A stretch of DNA of 64,000 nt from Erysipelothrix tonsillarum DSM 14972 (lineage in GTDB: Bacteria > Bacillota_I > Bacilli_A > Erysipelotrichales > Erysipelotrichaceae): NCBI RefSeq assembly GCF_000373785.1, contig NZ_KB892378.1, forward strand, positions 124,001 to 188,000, read 5' to 3'. Position numbers and translations under genes: made by a program. The notes under the pieces are model-generated. The model searched no databases. It saw nothing but the letters and a program-made list of their open reading frames with translations, and had not been told where the DNA came from. Positions within the stretch are counted from its first letter, which is position 1; every line of letters begins with the position of its first letter. Of this stretch, positions 25,906 to 34,623 are shown piece after piece.

Positions 25906-26529
25906 CTAATCTTCCTCCGTGAAGCAATAATAATTATCTGCATTCATTGAAATAATTTTTTTCAACGAATCTTGAGCCATATTCAGGTCAAGTGCAAATT
26001 GCGGATTTGCAATTACTAATTCACCATTTTCTACAACTGCCGCATCACCTGTTACAATGGAATTAGTCTCTGTTAAAAATAATGAAATATGACCTGGAGT
26101 GGAGATAACCTGACATCCTCCTGCCCAATCCAAACTATCTCCATCTTTAACTATTATATCTACATTGACAGGTTTAACTTTTCTTAATGTTTCACAGAAA
26201 TCAATTCCAAATTGTTGCTGTTCTTTTGGCATTATTTTTAATAATTCCTCTGCTTGCAGCAATCTAAGAGATTTATCTTTCCCAGAAATATACTTACTCT
26301 CTATTTCACTTGAAACTACCTTAATATGTGGATGTCTTTCTTTAATTTCATATATGGCCCCCATATGGTCATCATCATGATGTGTAATCAGTACTTTTGT
26401 CAATGAATCTGCGTCTATTCCTTTTGATCTCATTTCATCTTCTAATAAGGATAAGAAATTAGGGTAACCACAGTCAACTAAAACAACATCGTTTTTACTT
26501 ACTAATAAAACAGGATTTATGATTTTCGT
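25906..26529 (-). pseudogene. MBL-fold hydrolase, truncated at both ends of the domain
   Basis: The frame is open from 26529 to the stop at 25906; an internal ATG at 26433 gives 175 residues, but homology begins earlier (NPVLLVSKNDVVLVDCGYP). ITHHDDDHMGAI is the metallo-beta-lactamase-fold HxHxDH metal motif, STPGHISLF supplies a further His and IVTGDAAV the bridging Asp. The usual first 20 or so residues are missing, and the end at FTEED is abrupt. It is joined upstream to a piece of a different gene. These proteins are general hydrolases; there is no sign that this one acts on antibiotics. Confidence 0.7.
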
Positions 26530-26660
26530 TTAGGGATTCCCCCGCTTCATTTGATTTGAATAGAACATTTCCACTTTGAATATATGTCTTTACTTCATAA
26601 AATTCAATTGATTCAAATACTCGTTTTAAATCTGTCATCTTAATTATATTTTTCCCATCA
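26527..26660 (-). pseudogene. DUF1697-family fragment
   Basis: The minus strand reads GKNIIKMTDLKRVFESIEF then VKTYIQSGNVLFKSNEAGE, a clear match to the N-terminal half of DUF1697 proteins, which typically have VKTYIQSGNVIFES. The start (usually YIALLRGINVGG) and the rest are missing, and the frame runs out of homology at the junction with the MBL fragment. Confidence 0.7.
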
Positions 26661-26684
26661 TACAGAAGTGAAAATCACCAATTT

Positions 26685-26800
26685 CATTTTTTTAGTAATG
26701 TACTACCATTCAAGTTTTCTAATTGATACAGGTATGCATCCTCACCAACTATTTTTAAGCTAGGATTTCTCGATTCTATTTCAAATTTTATATCTAGGCC
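26685..26800 (-). pseudogene. Coding remnant in frame after tetB(P)
   Basis: Directly after the TGA of tetB(P) the same frame continues GLDIKFEIESRNPSLKIVGE, then AYLYQLENLNGSTLLKK to a stop at 26685. It looks like a protein C-terminus without a start. Family not recognised. Confidence 0.4.
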
Positions 26801-28756
26801 TCAATTTTTATCCTGTTTCTGAAATAAATATCTTAACCCTTCCTTGTTACTATCGTTATTGTCGTTCACAATATCATTAATTATCGGCTCAGCATTATAT
26901 ATATCATACCCATAAGGCTCAGTAATAAATATACCCTTTCCATTTGAATAAGAAAGTAATTCTGCCTGATAGGATTTCGATGTATCAACAGGTATCCTTC
27001 CACTTAAAGTTGTCTCTTCTCCCTTGCCTATTATATCTTCAATAGAAGCCCTCATCTTCCTGAGATCACTCATAACTCTTCCGCAGAAATCATTTGGAAC
27101 TTGAACTGTATATTTTAAATAAGGTTCTAATATTTCAGTTCCTGCTTTTCGAAGAGCTTCCCAAAATACATATGGTGTTAAATTTCTAAAGTCAGAGGGG
27201 GTACTTACTGGACTATAGTATAATCCGTAGTCAAAAGTTACCTTTAAGTCTGTAATCTCCCAGCCATAAAGTCCTTCTTTACAAGCATTTTCTACAGCTT
27301 CTCTTACTGCATATTGAAATGAATTATTCAGATATCCATATGACACAGTGGTCTCATACGATAATCCTAATCCTATTGGTAGTGGTTCTATAGACAATCC
27401 AACAGATGCCCAATAAGGATTTGGTGGAACTTCTATATGGATTACTGCTTTGGAGTTTCTTTTAGGTCGTTCTTTATATATTGTTTTCAGTTCACCAAAT
27501 CTAGCATCTATTTTGTATCTGCTTTTAAGTAGTGATTCTATTACTTCCATTTGAATATTTCCAAATAGCTTCAATATGATTTCTCCAGTATCTCCATTAA
27601 TTTCACAATCTAGAAATGGATCTTCTTCAGTTAATTCAAACAACGCTTCTATCAGTTTACTTCTTTCACTTAAATCACAAGGCTTAATAGAGGCTCTTAA
27701 TAATGGTTGAGCTATCCCCGTATCCAACGCCTCATCATATTTATGTCCAATATAATCTCCTATCTTCAAGGAATTAGCATTGAAAATGATGGCAATATCT
27801 CCACTACCAACCTGATCCATCTTAACAATTTCACCATTTATAATTGATCCTAAGTTTCTTACCTTGAAAACTTCTTCTCCACCATTTATAAAAGTTTCCT
27901 GACGTATTTTTATACTACCTCTAAATATTCTTAAAAAAGTCATCTTTCGGGATTTTTCATCCCTATCAATCTTATAAACATATGCTGATAAAAGGTCTTC
28001 AGTATTATAACTATTAGTAGGAAGATAGTTTGTAATAGCAAATAATAGCTCGTCAATTCCAATATTTTTTAAAGCCGAACCATGAAATACAGGATAAAGA
28101 TTGCAATTATTAACCTCATCCAAAAATACATCATTATATTCTTTTCCTGTAATGACATCTCCATTTATATATTTTTCTGCCAACTCATTATTTATATCTA
28201 ACAATTTTTCGGATATTTGATTTTGAATTACTTTATCATCCTTTATATTTGTCAATTCAAAATCATCTTTATCTTTTATTCTAACTGATTGCATTATTGC
28301 AAGATTAGAAGTTAATTTCTCCTGTATTTGGGCATATATCTCATCCAAACATACTCCCTTTCGATCTATTTTATTCACAAATATAAGTGTTGGTATATTT
28401 AATTTCACTAAAGTATTAAAAATCACTTTAGTTTGAACTTGAATTCCTTCTTTTGCTGAAATTACTAAAATAGCTCCATCTAACACTTTCAGAGTTCGTT
28501 CAACTTCAGCTATGAAATCCATGTGCCCAGGTGTATCTATGATATTCACCTTTGTATCATTATAATTAAATGAAACTGTAGACGCCCGTATAGTTATCCC
28601 CCTATCTCTTTCAAGTTCCATCGAATCCGTTATCGTTGTAGCATTATCGACCCTTCCAATTTTATTAATTGCCCCACTTTTATATAATAAACCTTCTGTA
28701 ACAGTTGTTTTACCTGCATCAACATGTGCCAATATTCCTATATTAATAATTTTCAT
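26801..28756 (-). CDS. tetB(P): Tetracycline resistance ribosomal protection protein TetB(P)
   Basis: 651 residues, a translational GTPase related to EF-G. G1 AHVDAGKT (10-17), G2 RGITI, G3 DTPGHMDF and G4 NKID are all present. Recalled TetB(P) sequence from Clostridium perfringens is nearly the same through the G domain (ITDSMELERDRGITIRAST) and the C-terminal half, ending EGLRYLFQKQDKN; differences cluster in the middle (about 275-340). The protein releases tetracycline from the ribosomal A site. In the classic operon tetA(P), an efflux gene, lies just upstream; here it is absent and tetB(P) follows its own promoter and an attenuator. GGAGG lies 7 bases before the ATG. Confidence 0.95.
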   Translation of the reverse strand: MKIINIGILAHVDAGKTTVTEGLLYKSGAINKIGRVDNATTITDSMELERDRGITIRASTVSFNYNDTKVNIIDTPGHMDFIAEVERTLKVLDGAILVISAKEGIQVQTKVIFNTLVKLNIPTLIFVNKIDRKGVCLDEIYAQIQEKLTSNLAIMQSVRIKDKDDFELTNIKDDKVIQNQISEKLLDINNELAEKYINGDVITGKEYNDVFLDEVNNCNLYPVFHGSALKNIGIDELLFAITNYLPTNSYNTEDLLSAYVYKIDRDEKSRKMTFLRIFRGSIKIRQETFINGGEEVFKVRNLGSIINGEIVKMDQVGSGDIAIIFNANSLKIGDYIGHKYDEALDTGIAQPLLRASIKPCDLSERSKLIEALFELTEEDPFLDCEINGDTGEIILKLFGNIQMEVIESLLKSRYKIDARFGELKTIYKERPKRNSKAVIHIEVPPNPYWASVGLSIEPLPIGLGLSYETTVSYGYLNNSFQYAVREAVENACKEGLYGWEITDLKVTFDYGLYYSPVSTPSDFRNLTPYVFWEALRKAGTEILEPYLKYTVQVPNDFCGRVMSDLRKMRASIEDIIGKGEETTLSGRIPVDTSKSYQAELLSYSNGKGIFITEPYGYDIYNAEPIINDIVNDNNDSNKEGLRYLFQKQDKN

Positions 28757-28777
28757 TTTATACCTCCATAATTATAT

Positions 28778-28816
28778 AAAAAATCCCCTGTGATAAAATA
28801 CTCTCTTCACAGGGGA
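28778..28816 (-). promoter_or_regulatory. Transcription attenuator before tetB(P)
   Basis: TCCCCTGTGA (28784-28793) and TCACAGGGGA (28807-28816) form a perfect 10-base stem with a 13-base loop, followed on the minus strand by TTTTTT, just before the ribosome site. The same type of terminator precedes tet(M) and related genes, where antibiotic-stalled ribosomes on a leader peptide prevent its formation. Confidence 0.85.
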
Positions 28817-28861
28817 ACTTATTTTTATATAATTACTTAAAGTAAATATAACATACACAAT

Positions 28862-28889
28862 TAGATATAACATCAAGGTGTTACATCTA
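28862..28889 (-). promoter_or_regulatory. Leader RNA hairpin upstream of the attenuator
   Basis: TAGATATAACA (28862-28872) and TGTTACATCTA (28879-28889) pair with one mismatch. It may be the competing structure in the attenuation leader. Confidence 0.55.
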
Positions 28890-29025
28890 CAGTCTAATCA
28901 ATGCTATATAATACATAAAAATATAAATTTATTGTTATGAGAATATTTCTAAATAAAAGTACAATTAATAAGCCATACAAATATCCTTTTGCATGGAAAA
29001 CGTACTTGTTCTATTTTATTAATAG

Positions 29026-29049
29026 TTATTTAAAAATATTATGCCTCAT
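29026..29049 (-). CDS. Possible 7-residue leader peptide of tetB(P)
   Basis: GGAG followed 9 bases later by ATGAGGCATAAT and a stop gives MRHNIFK. Its position between promoter and attenuator is right for a leader peptide, but it is very short. Confidence 0.4.
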   Translation of the reverse strand: MRHNIFK

Positions 29050-29082
29050 ATGATAAAACTCCTTTGATTAATACTACATTTT

Positions 29083-29111
29083 ATAATACTTAATTTTATT
29101 TTATTTGTCAA
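29083..29111 (-). promoter_or_regulatory. Strong promoter of the tetB(P) leader
   Basis: On the minus strand TTGACA (29106-29111), 17 bases, TATTAT (29083-29088). It lies just outside the right copy of the direct repeat. Confidence 0.8.
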
Positions 29112-29124
29112 GTAAGACTCAGAA

Positions 29125-29754
29125 TCTTTTTTAGAAAAATAAACTTAATAATATTTTAAATCTAGGTCTGGCAGCCTGCCCTAGCTAAGTGGTATAATTT
29201 ATTTGTAAGATGGCACAGAAAATATAAATATTAATTTTAGGAAGTCAATATGCCTATAGGATTATTTATAGGAATATGTTTAATCATATCCATTCTTTTT
29301 GTAAAGCTTTATAAAAATATTACCTTGTTTTCTTTTAAGACCTTGGCTTTTGGAGTTGATTTTTTTATTGTATTTTTTATTCAATATATTTTTTTCATCC
29401 CAATATATCAGTAAAACTTGTTGGTGGTAAATTGCAATATCTTCTTAATACAGGTGTTGGAATCCTTGCAATACTTATATATGGACTTTTAATTTTTTTA
29501 TCAACGATACCTTCCCTATAATTAGCAATGCACTTAATCTATTCATAGCATTTATAGGTGTGTCTATTGCAGTTCCCTTTGCCATTGGGCTACTAAGTCC
29601 TGTAATTCAGATATTTATTACTGACTTTACCTTTAATGGGGATGTTGTTCTATCACAGAATCATATGTTAAATCTTTTCTTAAAGTATATGATTTTTGGA
29701 CTAATTACACTCCCTGTATGGAGATACCGAATAAGTAAGCTTGAGGAAATTTAA
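29125..29754 (+). repeat. Direct repeat, right copy (decayed)
   Basis: Partner of 24815-25445. Same order of palindrome, extended -10 (GGTATAAT), ribosome site (weakened to AGGAAGT) and gene. Confidence 0.85.
29250..29754 (+). pseudogene. Frameshifted copy of the membrane-protein gene
   Basis: The copy is 505 bases against 507 in the intact gene at 24939. Two single-base losses in T runs, near 29365-29380 and near 29490-29500, break the frame; only the last 64 codons remain open (29560-29754). Start ATG, ribosome region and the C-terminus WRYRISKLEEI are kept. Confidence 0.85.
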
Positions 29755-29766
29755 TAAAATTAGGCA

Positions 29767-29816
29767 GAAAAAAGCGACTACTGTAGAAATAATTTTTCCT
29801 AATAGTAGTCGTTTAA
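29767..29816. terminator. Terminator hairpin between the pseudogene and the FEG-RK operon
   Basis: AAGCGACTACT and AGTAGTCGTTT pair (one wobble) around an AT-rich loop. A and T runs on both sides let it serve both convergent units. Confidence 0.75.
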
Positions 29817-29859
29817 TTTGTGTAAAGAATAAAAATAATCTCTGGTTAGTTTATTTACT

Positions 29860-31233
29860 CTATCCTCTCACTAGTGGTATTATAACCTGAACCACCCCAC
29901 CTCCATTTTTGTCATTGGATAATATAAGCTCCCCATTATAGTTTTTAATAATATTATTTGTAATATATAAACCTAATCCATGATGCCCAGATTCTGTTCT
30001 GCTTTCATCTTCCATAAAAAATTGTTCTTTTCCGTGCTTTAGTATCTTTTCAGAAAATCCTTTTCCCTGATCCTTTACCTCAATAATTAAATTGCGATTT
30101 TTTATATTAGCATTAATGGTAATAGTTGAGTTGTTTGGGGAAAAGTTAACTGCATTTGTTATAATGTTCATAAATGAACGTTCCAATTCAATTTCATTTC
30201 CCTTTAAATGTAAACCTTTATCAATCTCTATATTACATATAATACTAATATCTTTTATCTTTCCTAAAGCTTCCCCTTGGTCTTTTAGTGAAAGTATAAA
30301 CTTTCTAATATTAATGATATTGTCTAACTCACTATTGCCTATTTCTTCTTTAGTTATTGATAATAATCTTTGTAAATATTCTTCCATCTGATTACTGCTT
30401 TTTTCAATATAGTTACAGTAATTTTTCTGTTCATCTGTGACATCAGTTTCCTTTAGTAAACCTACATTTCCCTTTACTATAGTAAGGGGCGCCCTTACAT
30501 CATGGGCGAGAGCAGATATTTGTTCTTTCTTTTTCTGTTCAAAATTCCACTGTTCTTCTAAAGCAGTCTTTAAAGAATTCTTCATCATATCAATACCTTG
30601 AAGAACCAGATTTATCTCCCCTATATTACTTACACCTACATCAAAGTCTAAATTATGTTCTTCTATTTTCTCTACAGTATTCAAGAGATTTCTTAACTCG
30701 CTATTTATCCTTTTAGCTAATCTATTCGACCATAGAATAATCAATATAAATAATTGAAACAAAAATGAAAATATAATTGTTAATTCTGCATTAGGCAAAG
30801 TTTTTCTCAATCCATCATTTGTAAACTGCATACTTAAAGGATAGCTAATAATCAATACTTCTTCTTCCCTCTCAATACTAATAATATAGTCTGATAGTCC
30901 AATTGTATTTTTCCCCTTCCTATAGTTATCCCAACTATCATCTATATATTTAACAGAAAAATTACCATATAAAAAATCTCCTGCTTCTGAATAGACCCCA
31001 AAATTACACATTGGTGTCAATAAATCCATATTTACCTTAGGTGAATTTTTTAGTTCATCATAGTTTTTTTGAATTATTCTTTCAGAATAATTTGCTGGGT
31101 ATACTCCAATTGAAGCTATCCCAAATACTAAATAATTCACTAACATTAGGGTTGTAATAAATACTCCAAGATATAAAATATATTTTATAAATATTGTACG
31201 AAGACTTTTGCTTTTACTTCTTCTTAATCCCAT
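29860..31233 (-). CDS. Sensor histidine kinase of a lantibiotic-immunity operon (LanK/CprK-like)
   Basis: 457 residues from the ATG at 31233 (AGTAGG 6 bases upstream; the TTG at 31251 is rejected). A membrane helix at about 15-38, an outside domain at about 40-155, a second helix at about 158-178 and a HAMP-like region come first. The phospho-acceptor His is in ALAHDVRAPLTIVKGN; ATPase motifs include NIITNAVNFSPN, DQGKGF and GHHGLGLYI. It overlaps the regulator by 10 bases and is last in a five-gene operon ordered F-E-G-R-K, as in SpaFEGRK, NisFEG/RK and the cpr system. It probably senses a peptide antibiotic. Confidence 0.9.
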   Translation of the reverse strand: MGLRRSKSKSLRTIFIKYILYLGVFITTLMLVNYLVFGIASIGVYPANYSERIIQKNYDELKNSPKVNMDLLTPMCNFGVYSEAGDFLYGNFSVKYIDDSWDNYRKGKNTIGLSDYIISIEREEEVLIISYPLSMQFTNDGLRKTLPNAELTIIFSFLFQLFILIILWSNRLAKRINSELRNLLNTVEKIEEHNLDFDVGVSNIGEINLVLQGIDMMKNSLKTALEEQWNFEQKKKEQISALAHDVRAPLTIVKGNVGLLKETDVTDEQKNYCNYIEKSSNQMEEYLQRLLSITKEEIGNSELDNIINIRKFILSLKDQGEALGKIKDISIICNIEIDKGLHLKGNEIELERSFMNIITNAVNFSPNNSTITINANIKNRNLIIEVKDQGKGFSEKILKHGKEQFFMEDESRTESGHHGLGLYITNNIIKNYNGELILSNDKNGGGVVQVIIPLVRG

Positions 31234-31883
31234 TTGTAACCTACTCCCCAAACTGTCTTGATTGGTTCTATGCTAAATTGTATAAACTTGGCTCTAATGT
31301 TTTTTATATGCTCAGCTATTACATTTAAATTGCTTTCCTTTTCAAAGCCAAAAACGGATTCAAAAATTTGTTCCCTTGAAAAAACTTGACCTCTATTAAG
31401 GGCTAAATACTCACTTATTTCATATTCACTTTTAGTTAGAGATACCCTATTATCTAATACGAAACATTCTTTACTTGATAGCAAGAATTTAACATCACCT
31501 ATATTTATATAGTTTATCTTTTCCCTTTCTTCTCTTCTAATATGGGCATCTACCCTTGCACGAAGTTCCTGAACTCCAAAGGGTTTAGTTAAGTAATCAT
31601 CTGCACCTAATCCTAGCCCCCTAATTATATCTGCTTCGTCTGATTTTGCTGTAAGAAATAAAATAGGTGAATCTACCTGTATCCTTATCTTAGAACATAA
31701 GCTAAATCCATCAATTTCAGGCATCATTACATCTAGAATTATTAAATGATAGAAACTTAAATCTTCAGAAAGAACCTTTTCGGGTTTATCTATTTTTTTA
31801 ATAAAATGATTGCTTTTACTTAATATGTTTTCAATCAAATCTAGAATAGCTTTATCATCATCCACTACTAAAATATTGGCCAT
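31224..31883 (-). CDS. OmpR-family response regulator (LanR/CprR-like)
   Basis: 219 residues. Receiver domain with VVDDDKA, phospho-Asp in LIILDVMMPEIDG and TKPFGVQELRARV; winged helix with LTKSEYEISEYLALN and a C-terminal VGYKWD. The tandem 11-base repeats at 34123-34155 upstream of the operon are its likely binding sites. GGGGG precedes the ATG at 31883. Confidence 0.92.
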   Translation of the reverse strand: MANILVVDDDKAILDLIENILSKSNHFIKKIDKPEKVLSEDLSFYHLIILDVMMPEIDGFSLCSKIRIQVDSPILFLTAKSDEADIIRGLGLGADDYLTKPFGVQELRARVDAHIRREEREKINYINIGDVKFLLSSKECFVLDNRVSLTKSEYEISEYLALNRGQVFSREQIFESVFGFEKESNLNVIAEHIKNIRAKFIQFSIEPIKTVWGVGYKWD

Positions 31884-31893
31884 TTAATACCCC

Positions 31894-32649
31894 CTACTCT
31901 TCGGTTCTATTTCCTTCCCAGTTTTTAAACCATACTAACATAATTACAAATGATATAAAAGTTAAAACTATAGATATAATAATTCCTAGTTTTAAATCTT
32001 GGTCTAGCAATATGTCTTCAGCACTTTGATACTTCATAAGCAATGATGAAGTAAACCTAATACTCCATGAACTTGGAAGAAAAGGCCATCTGCCATCCCC
32101 CATTCCTGTTAAAAATAAGGCTGCTACAAGAGATTCAGCAATACCCACTCCAATAGAAACTGCCTTAGAAAATCTAAAACTTAAAAATAAATGTAGTATA
32201 TATAAGAATATATTGGACCCTATTAGAATTGCCACAATAGCCAGGTTTATATAAATAGGATAGATATTACTATCTATAAAAGAATAACCTATATAAAAAC
32301 CAACAACTGCCAATATAGTACTTAAACTTCCAAATAATAAACATAAGGTAAATTTACTCATTATACTTAAATTCTTTGTCTCTGAAGCAATTAAAATATT
32401 TTTAAAGCCCCCTGCTATATATTCTTGCTCTGCTACTATTGAAGTGATTATTCCTATTAACATTGGAAATGTTATGCTTAAAACTTGTAAATAAGCTGAT
32501 ATCTTGCTAAAACTAGTCCAAGGTGTATAAGAATAATAGCTTAAAAATATGATTAACCCTAATATAGGGATATACAGGTGCATCCATGGAATTTGGGTAG
32601 ATTTAAATTTTATTATATCAGCTTTTATAAGCTTTTTAAATTCTATCAT
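31894..32649 (-). CDS. Lantibiotic-immunity ABC permease, LanG/MutG-like
   Basis: 251 residues, six membrane helices, N-terminal cytoplasmic IEFKKLIKADIIKFKST. Typical size and layout of LanE/LanG subunits, which form a heterodimeric channel with LanF. The ATG comes directly after the stop of the preceding permease gene. It would expel lantibiotics from the membrane. Confidence 0.85.
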   Translation of the reverse strand: MIEFKKLIKADIIKFKSTQIPWMHLYIPILGLIIFLSYYSYTPWTSFSKISAYLQVLSITFPMLIGIITSIVAEQEYIAGGFKNILIASETKNLSIMSKFTLCLLFGSLSTILAVVGFYIGYSFIDSNIYPIYINLAIVAILIGSNIFLYILHLFLSFRFSKAVSIGVGIAESLVAALFLTGMGDGRWPFLPSSWSIRFTSSLLMKYQSAEDILLDQDLKLGIIISIVLTFISFVIMLVWFKNWEGNRTEE

Positions 32650-33375
32650 TTAATTCACCTCTTTTTTTCCGAACCATATTGTAGTAAGAATAGCCAATAT
32701 CAGAAAGATAATAATACTGATTAAAGTACTGCCTAATACCCCAGTTCTATTTGGCATTGAGTTGATTTCTGGAGCTGGAAGGCCATTTGGTAGAATACCT
32801 AAAATTGGAACCATTAGAGCGGATGATGTCCCATAAGGTAAGATCTTTAAAATTAAATTTATTCCAGATCCATAGCTTATAATTCCGAAAATTGTCATTC
32901 CTAGATTAAAAATAACAGCAAGGAAAATGTTGAACTTAGCAGTTAAAAACATAATGATAGGAATATTAAATAAAAATGTAAAAATTAATACAATAGTTCC
33001 TAATATATTTGCTCTTAAAGGAATAGTAGAGCCACATATTAAAGCAAATACCTCTGCTCCTAACATAAATATCAAGTTGGTAAATACTAACAAAATACTA
33101 ATGTATAGTATCTTTCCTATCCATATCCTCTCTTTACTTTGAGGATACAAAAGCATCCCCTTATAGGAAAGGTTTTTCTCCTTTGTAATTGTTTGGGCAG
33201 ATATAAGAGCTAACATTCCTGGAAGGAACATAGCATACCACCAGTTATATGCACCATTTTGACCTCCTCCCCATAAGGCAGATAATATAAGAGAAAAAAA
33301 TGGTGTTATTAGGATAAATTTATTTGTTGATGTTCTTTTGTTTTTTAAGAATTCTGATTTTACTATATCAATCAT
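32650..33375 (-). CDS. Lantibiotic-immunity ABC permease, LanE/MutE-like
   Basis: 241 residues, six membrane helices, N-terminus MIDIVKSEFLKNKRTSTNKF as in LanE proteins. Start and the ATPase stop share one base (TAATG). The likely partner of the permease at 31894; which one is called E or G follows operon order only. Confidence 0.85.
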   Translation of the reverse strand: MIDIVKSEFLKNKRTSTNKFILITPFFSLILSALWGGGQNGAYNWWYAMFLPGMLALISAQTITKEKNLSYKGMLLYPQSKERIWIGKILYISILLVFTNLIFMLGAEVFALICGSTIPLRANILGTIVLIFTFLFNIPIIMFLTAKFNIFLAVIFNLGMTIFGIISYGSGINLILKILPYGTSSALMVPILGILPNGLPAPEINSMPNRTGVLGSTLISIIIFLILAILTTIWFGKKEVN

Positions 33376-34079
33376 TAATTTTCACCCCTGTTTCTTTTTA
33401 TAATTTCTTTAAACAAATATTCAAGATCATCTTCCTTGCTTAACTCTCCGTCATAGCCAATAATACCATTGGATATGATTCCCACCTTATCAGCCACTTG
33501 TGCTACTTCTGATAAAATATGGCTAGATAAAATCACTGTAATTCCCATGGCAGGAAATGAACGAATTAATTCCCTTAATTCTTCTATTCCTATTGGATCA
33601 AGTCCATTAGTAGGCTCATCCAGAATAAGCAGTTTGGGATTATTTATAATAGCCATTCCAAGTCCTAATCTTTGTTTCATCCCCATGGAAAAATTCCTTA
33701 CTTTCTTTTTTTCAGCCTGCCTAAGACCTATAATGTCAAGTACTTCTTCTACTCTCTCCTTTGGCAGTCCATAAAGAGTAGAGGCAGCCTTCAAGTTTTC
33801 TCTTGCAGTTAAATTTGGATAAATTGCTGGTTCTTCAATTAATGCTCCTATATCTTTTAAGTCCTTTCTTGTCCACAGATGGTCTTCAAATAATATTTCT
33901 CCAGAGGATGGTTTCATTATCCCTGTAATCATTTTTAATATGGTTGACTTTCCAGCACCATTTGGTCCAAGTAGTCCATATACAGAATTCTTCCTAATTG
34001 ATATAGAAACATTATTAACAGCTACTTGACTCCTAAATTTTTTAGTTAATCCCTTTACTTCTAAAATATAATCTGACAT
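33375..34079 (-). CDS. Lantibiotic-immunity ABC ATPase, LanF-like
   Basis: 234 residues. Walker A GPNGAGKST, signature FSMGMKQRLGLGMAI, Walker B LLILDEPTNGLDP, switch His in LSSHILSE. The usual Q-loop is replaced by ALIEEPAIYP, the E-loop that marks LanF proteins. GGAGGTAAGGG lies directly before the ATG at 34079. First gene of the F-E-G-R-K operon. Closest named relatives from memory are SpaF/NisF and CprA. Confidence 0.92.
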   Translation of the reverse strand: MSDYILEVKGLTKKFRSQVAVNNVSISIRKNSVYGLLGPNGAGKSTILKMITGIMKPSSGEILFEDHLWTRKDLKDIGALIEEPAIYPNLTARENLKAASTLYGLPKERVEEVLDIIGLRQAEKKKVRNFSMGMKQRLGLGMAIINNPKLLILDEPTNGLDPIGIEELRELIRSFPAMGITVILSSHILSEVAQVADKVGIISNGIIGYDGELSKEDDLEYLFKEIIKRNRGEN

Positions 34080-34122
34080 TCCCTTACCTCCTAAATTAAT
34101 CTTATATTTAATCTATAATTAA

Positions 34123-34164
34123 AGTATACAAGGTAATTATAAGGAATTTATAAGGATTTATAAA
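34123..34164 (-). promoter_or_regulatory. Tandem 11-base repeats upstream of the FEG-RK operon
   Basis: On the plus strand three units AGTATACAAGG, TAATTATAAGG and AATTTATAAGG follow each other without gap (34123-34155), then a partial fourth. One repeat per helical turn is the usual site for OmpR-family LanR regulators. They sit about 45-85 bases before the lanF start. Confidence 0.65.
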
Positions 34165-34194
34165 AATAGTTTTTTAGAAGTTTGTCTGGCTATG

Positions 34195-34553
34195 GAAATC
34201 CTAATCCGATGGATAAATAGCCTTATGGATCTAAGTCTAGGTAATCGGGTAAGAGATAAATAATTAATTTATTTACCGACCTCCCACACCCCAGGTAAGA
34301 ACAACAACCTTCATCCCATGTAACCGTCACATTTACTGTGTATAGTTCGGGTAGTATTGGACTTTGTTTTGTATCGTAAACTCGTCCACTCTAAATCAGC
34401 CTGATGTGATTTCTGTTCGTCGGTTCGGGATTTTGCTTCCAGTTTCCTTCAGATTCCACGTCGCCGTGGACACCCTTGCTCTTAGCTAACGGTTCCTACT
34501 ACCAAGCCCGTAGTGGACTTTCACAACCAAGTTGTTGCCCATACTGGGCATAC
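34195..34553 (-). mobile_element. Group II intron fragment (5' part only)
   Basis: On the minus strand it starts GTATGCCCAGTATGGGC, close to the GUGYG intron 5' end, and continues with typical domain I text: GTGAAAGTCCACTAC, AGCAAGGGTGTCCACGGCG, GTGGAATCTGAAGGAAAC and AATCCCGAACCGACG. No reverse transcriptase frame, domain V or 3' end follows. It differs in sequence from the full intron at 55585. The 3' limit at about 34195 is approximate. Confidence 0.75.
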
Positions 34554-34555
34554 AA

Positions 34556-34587
34556 TCAAAAAACTGCGTCCCAATAGGGACGCAGTT
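34556..34587 (-). terminator. Terminator of the YobI-like gene
   Basis: AACTGCGTCCC and GGGACGCAGTT form an 11-base stem with a 4-base loop; minus-strand T run (34557-34562). The truncated intron lies directly behind it, as is common for intron insertions after terminators. Confidence 0.9.
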
Positions 34588-34623
34588 AAAGTAGATATGT
34601 GGTTCTAACCTAATCAATATATG

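Noticed and set aside
25906-26529. Beta-lactam resistance gene
   Set aside because: The HxHxDH motif is general to the MBL fold, the gene is truncated, and no class B lactamase features are seen.
26801-28756. tet(M) or tet(O)
   Set aside because: The N-terminal region and C-terminus match TetB(P) far better, although the attenuator resembles that of tet(M).
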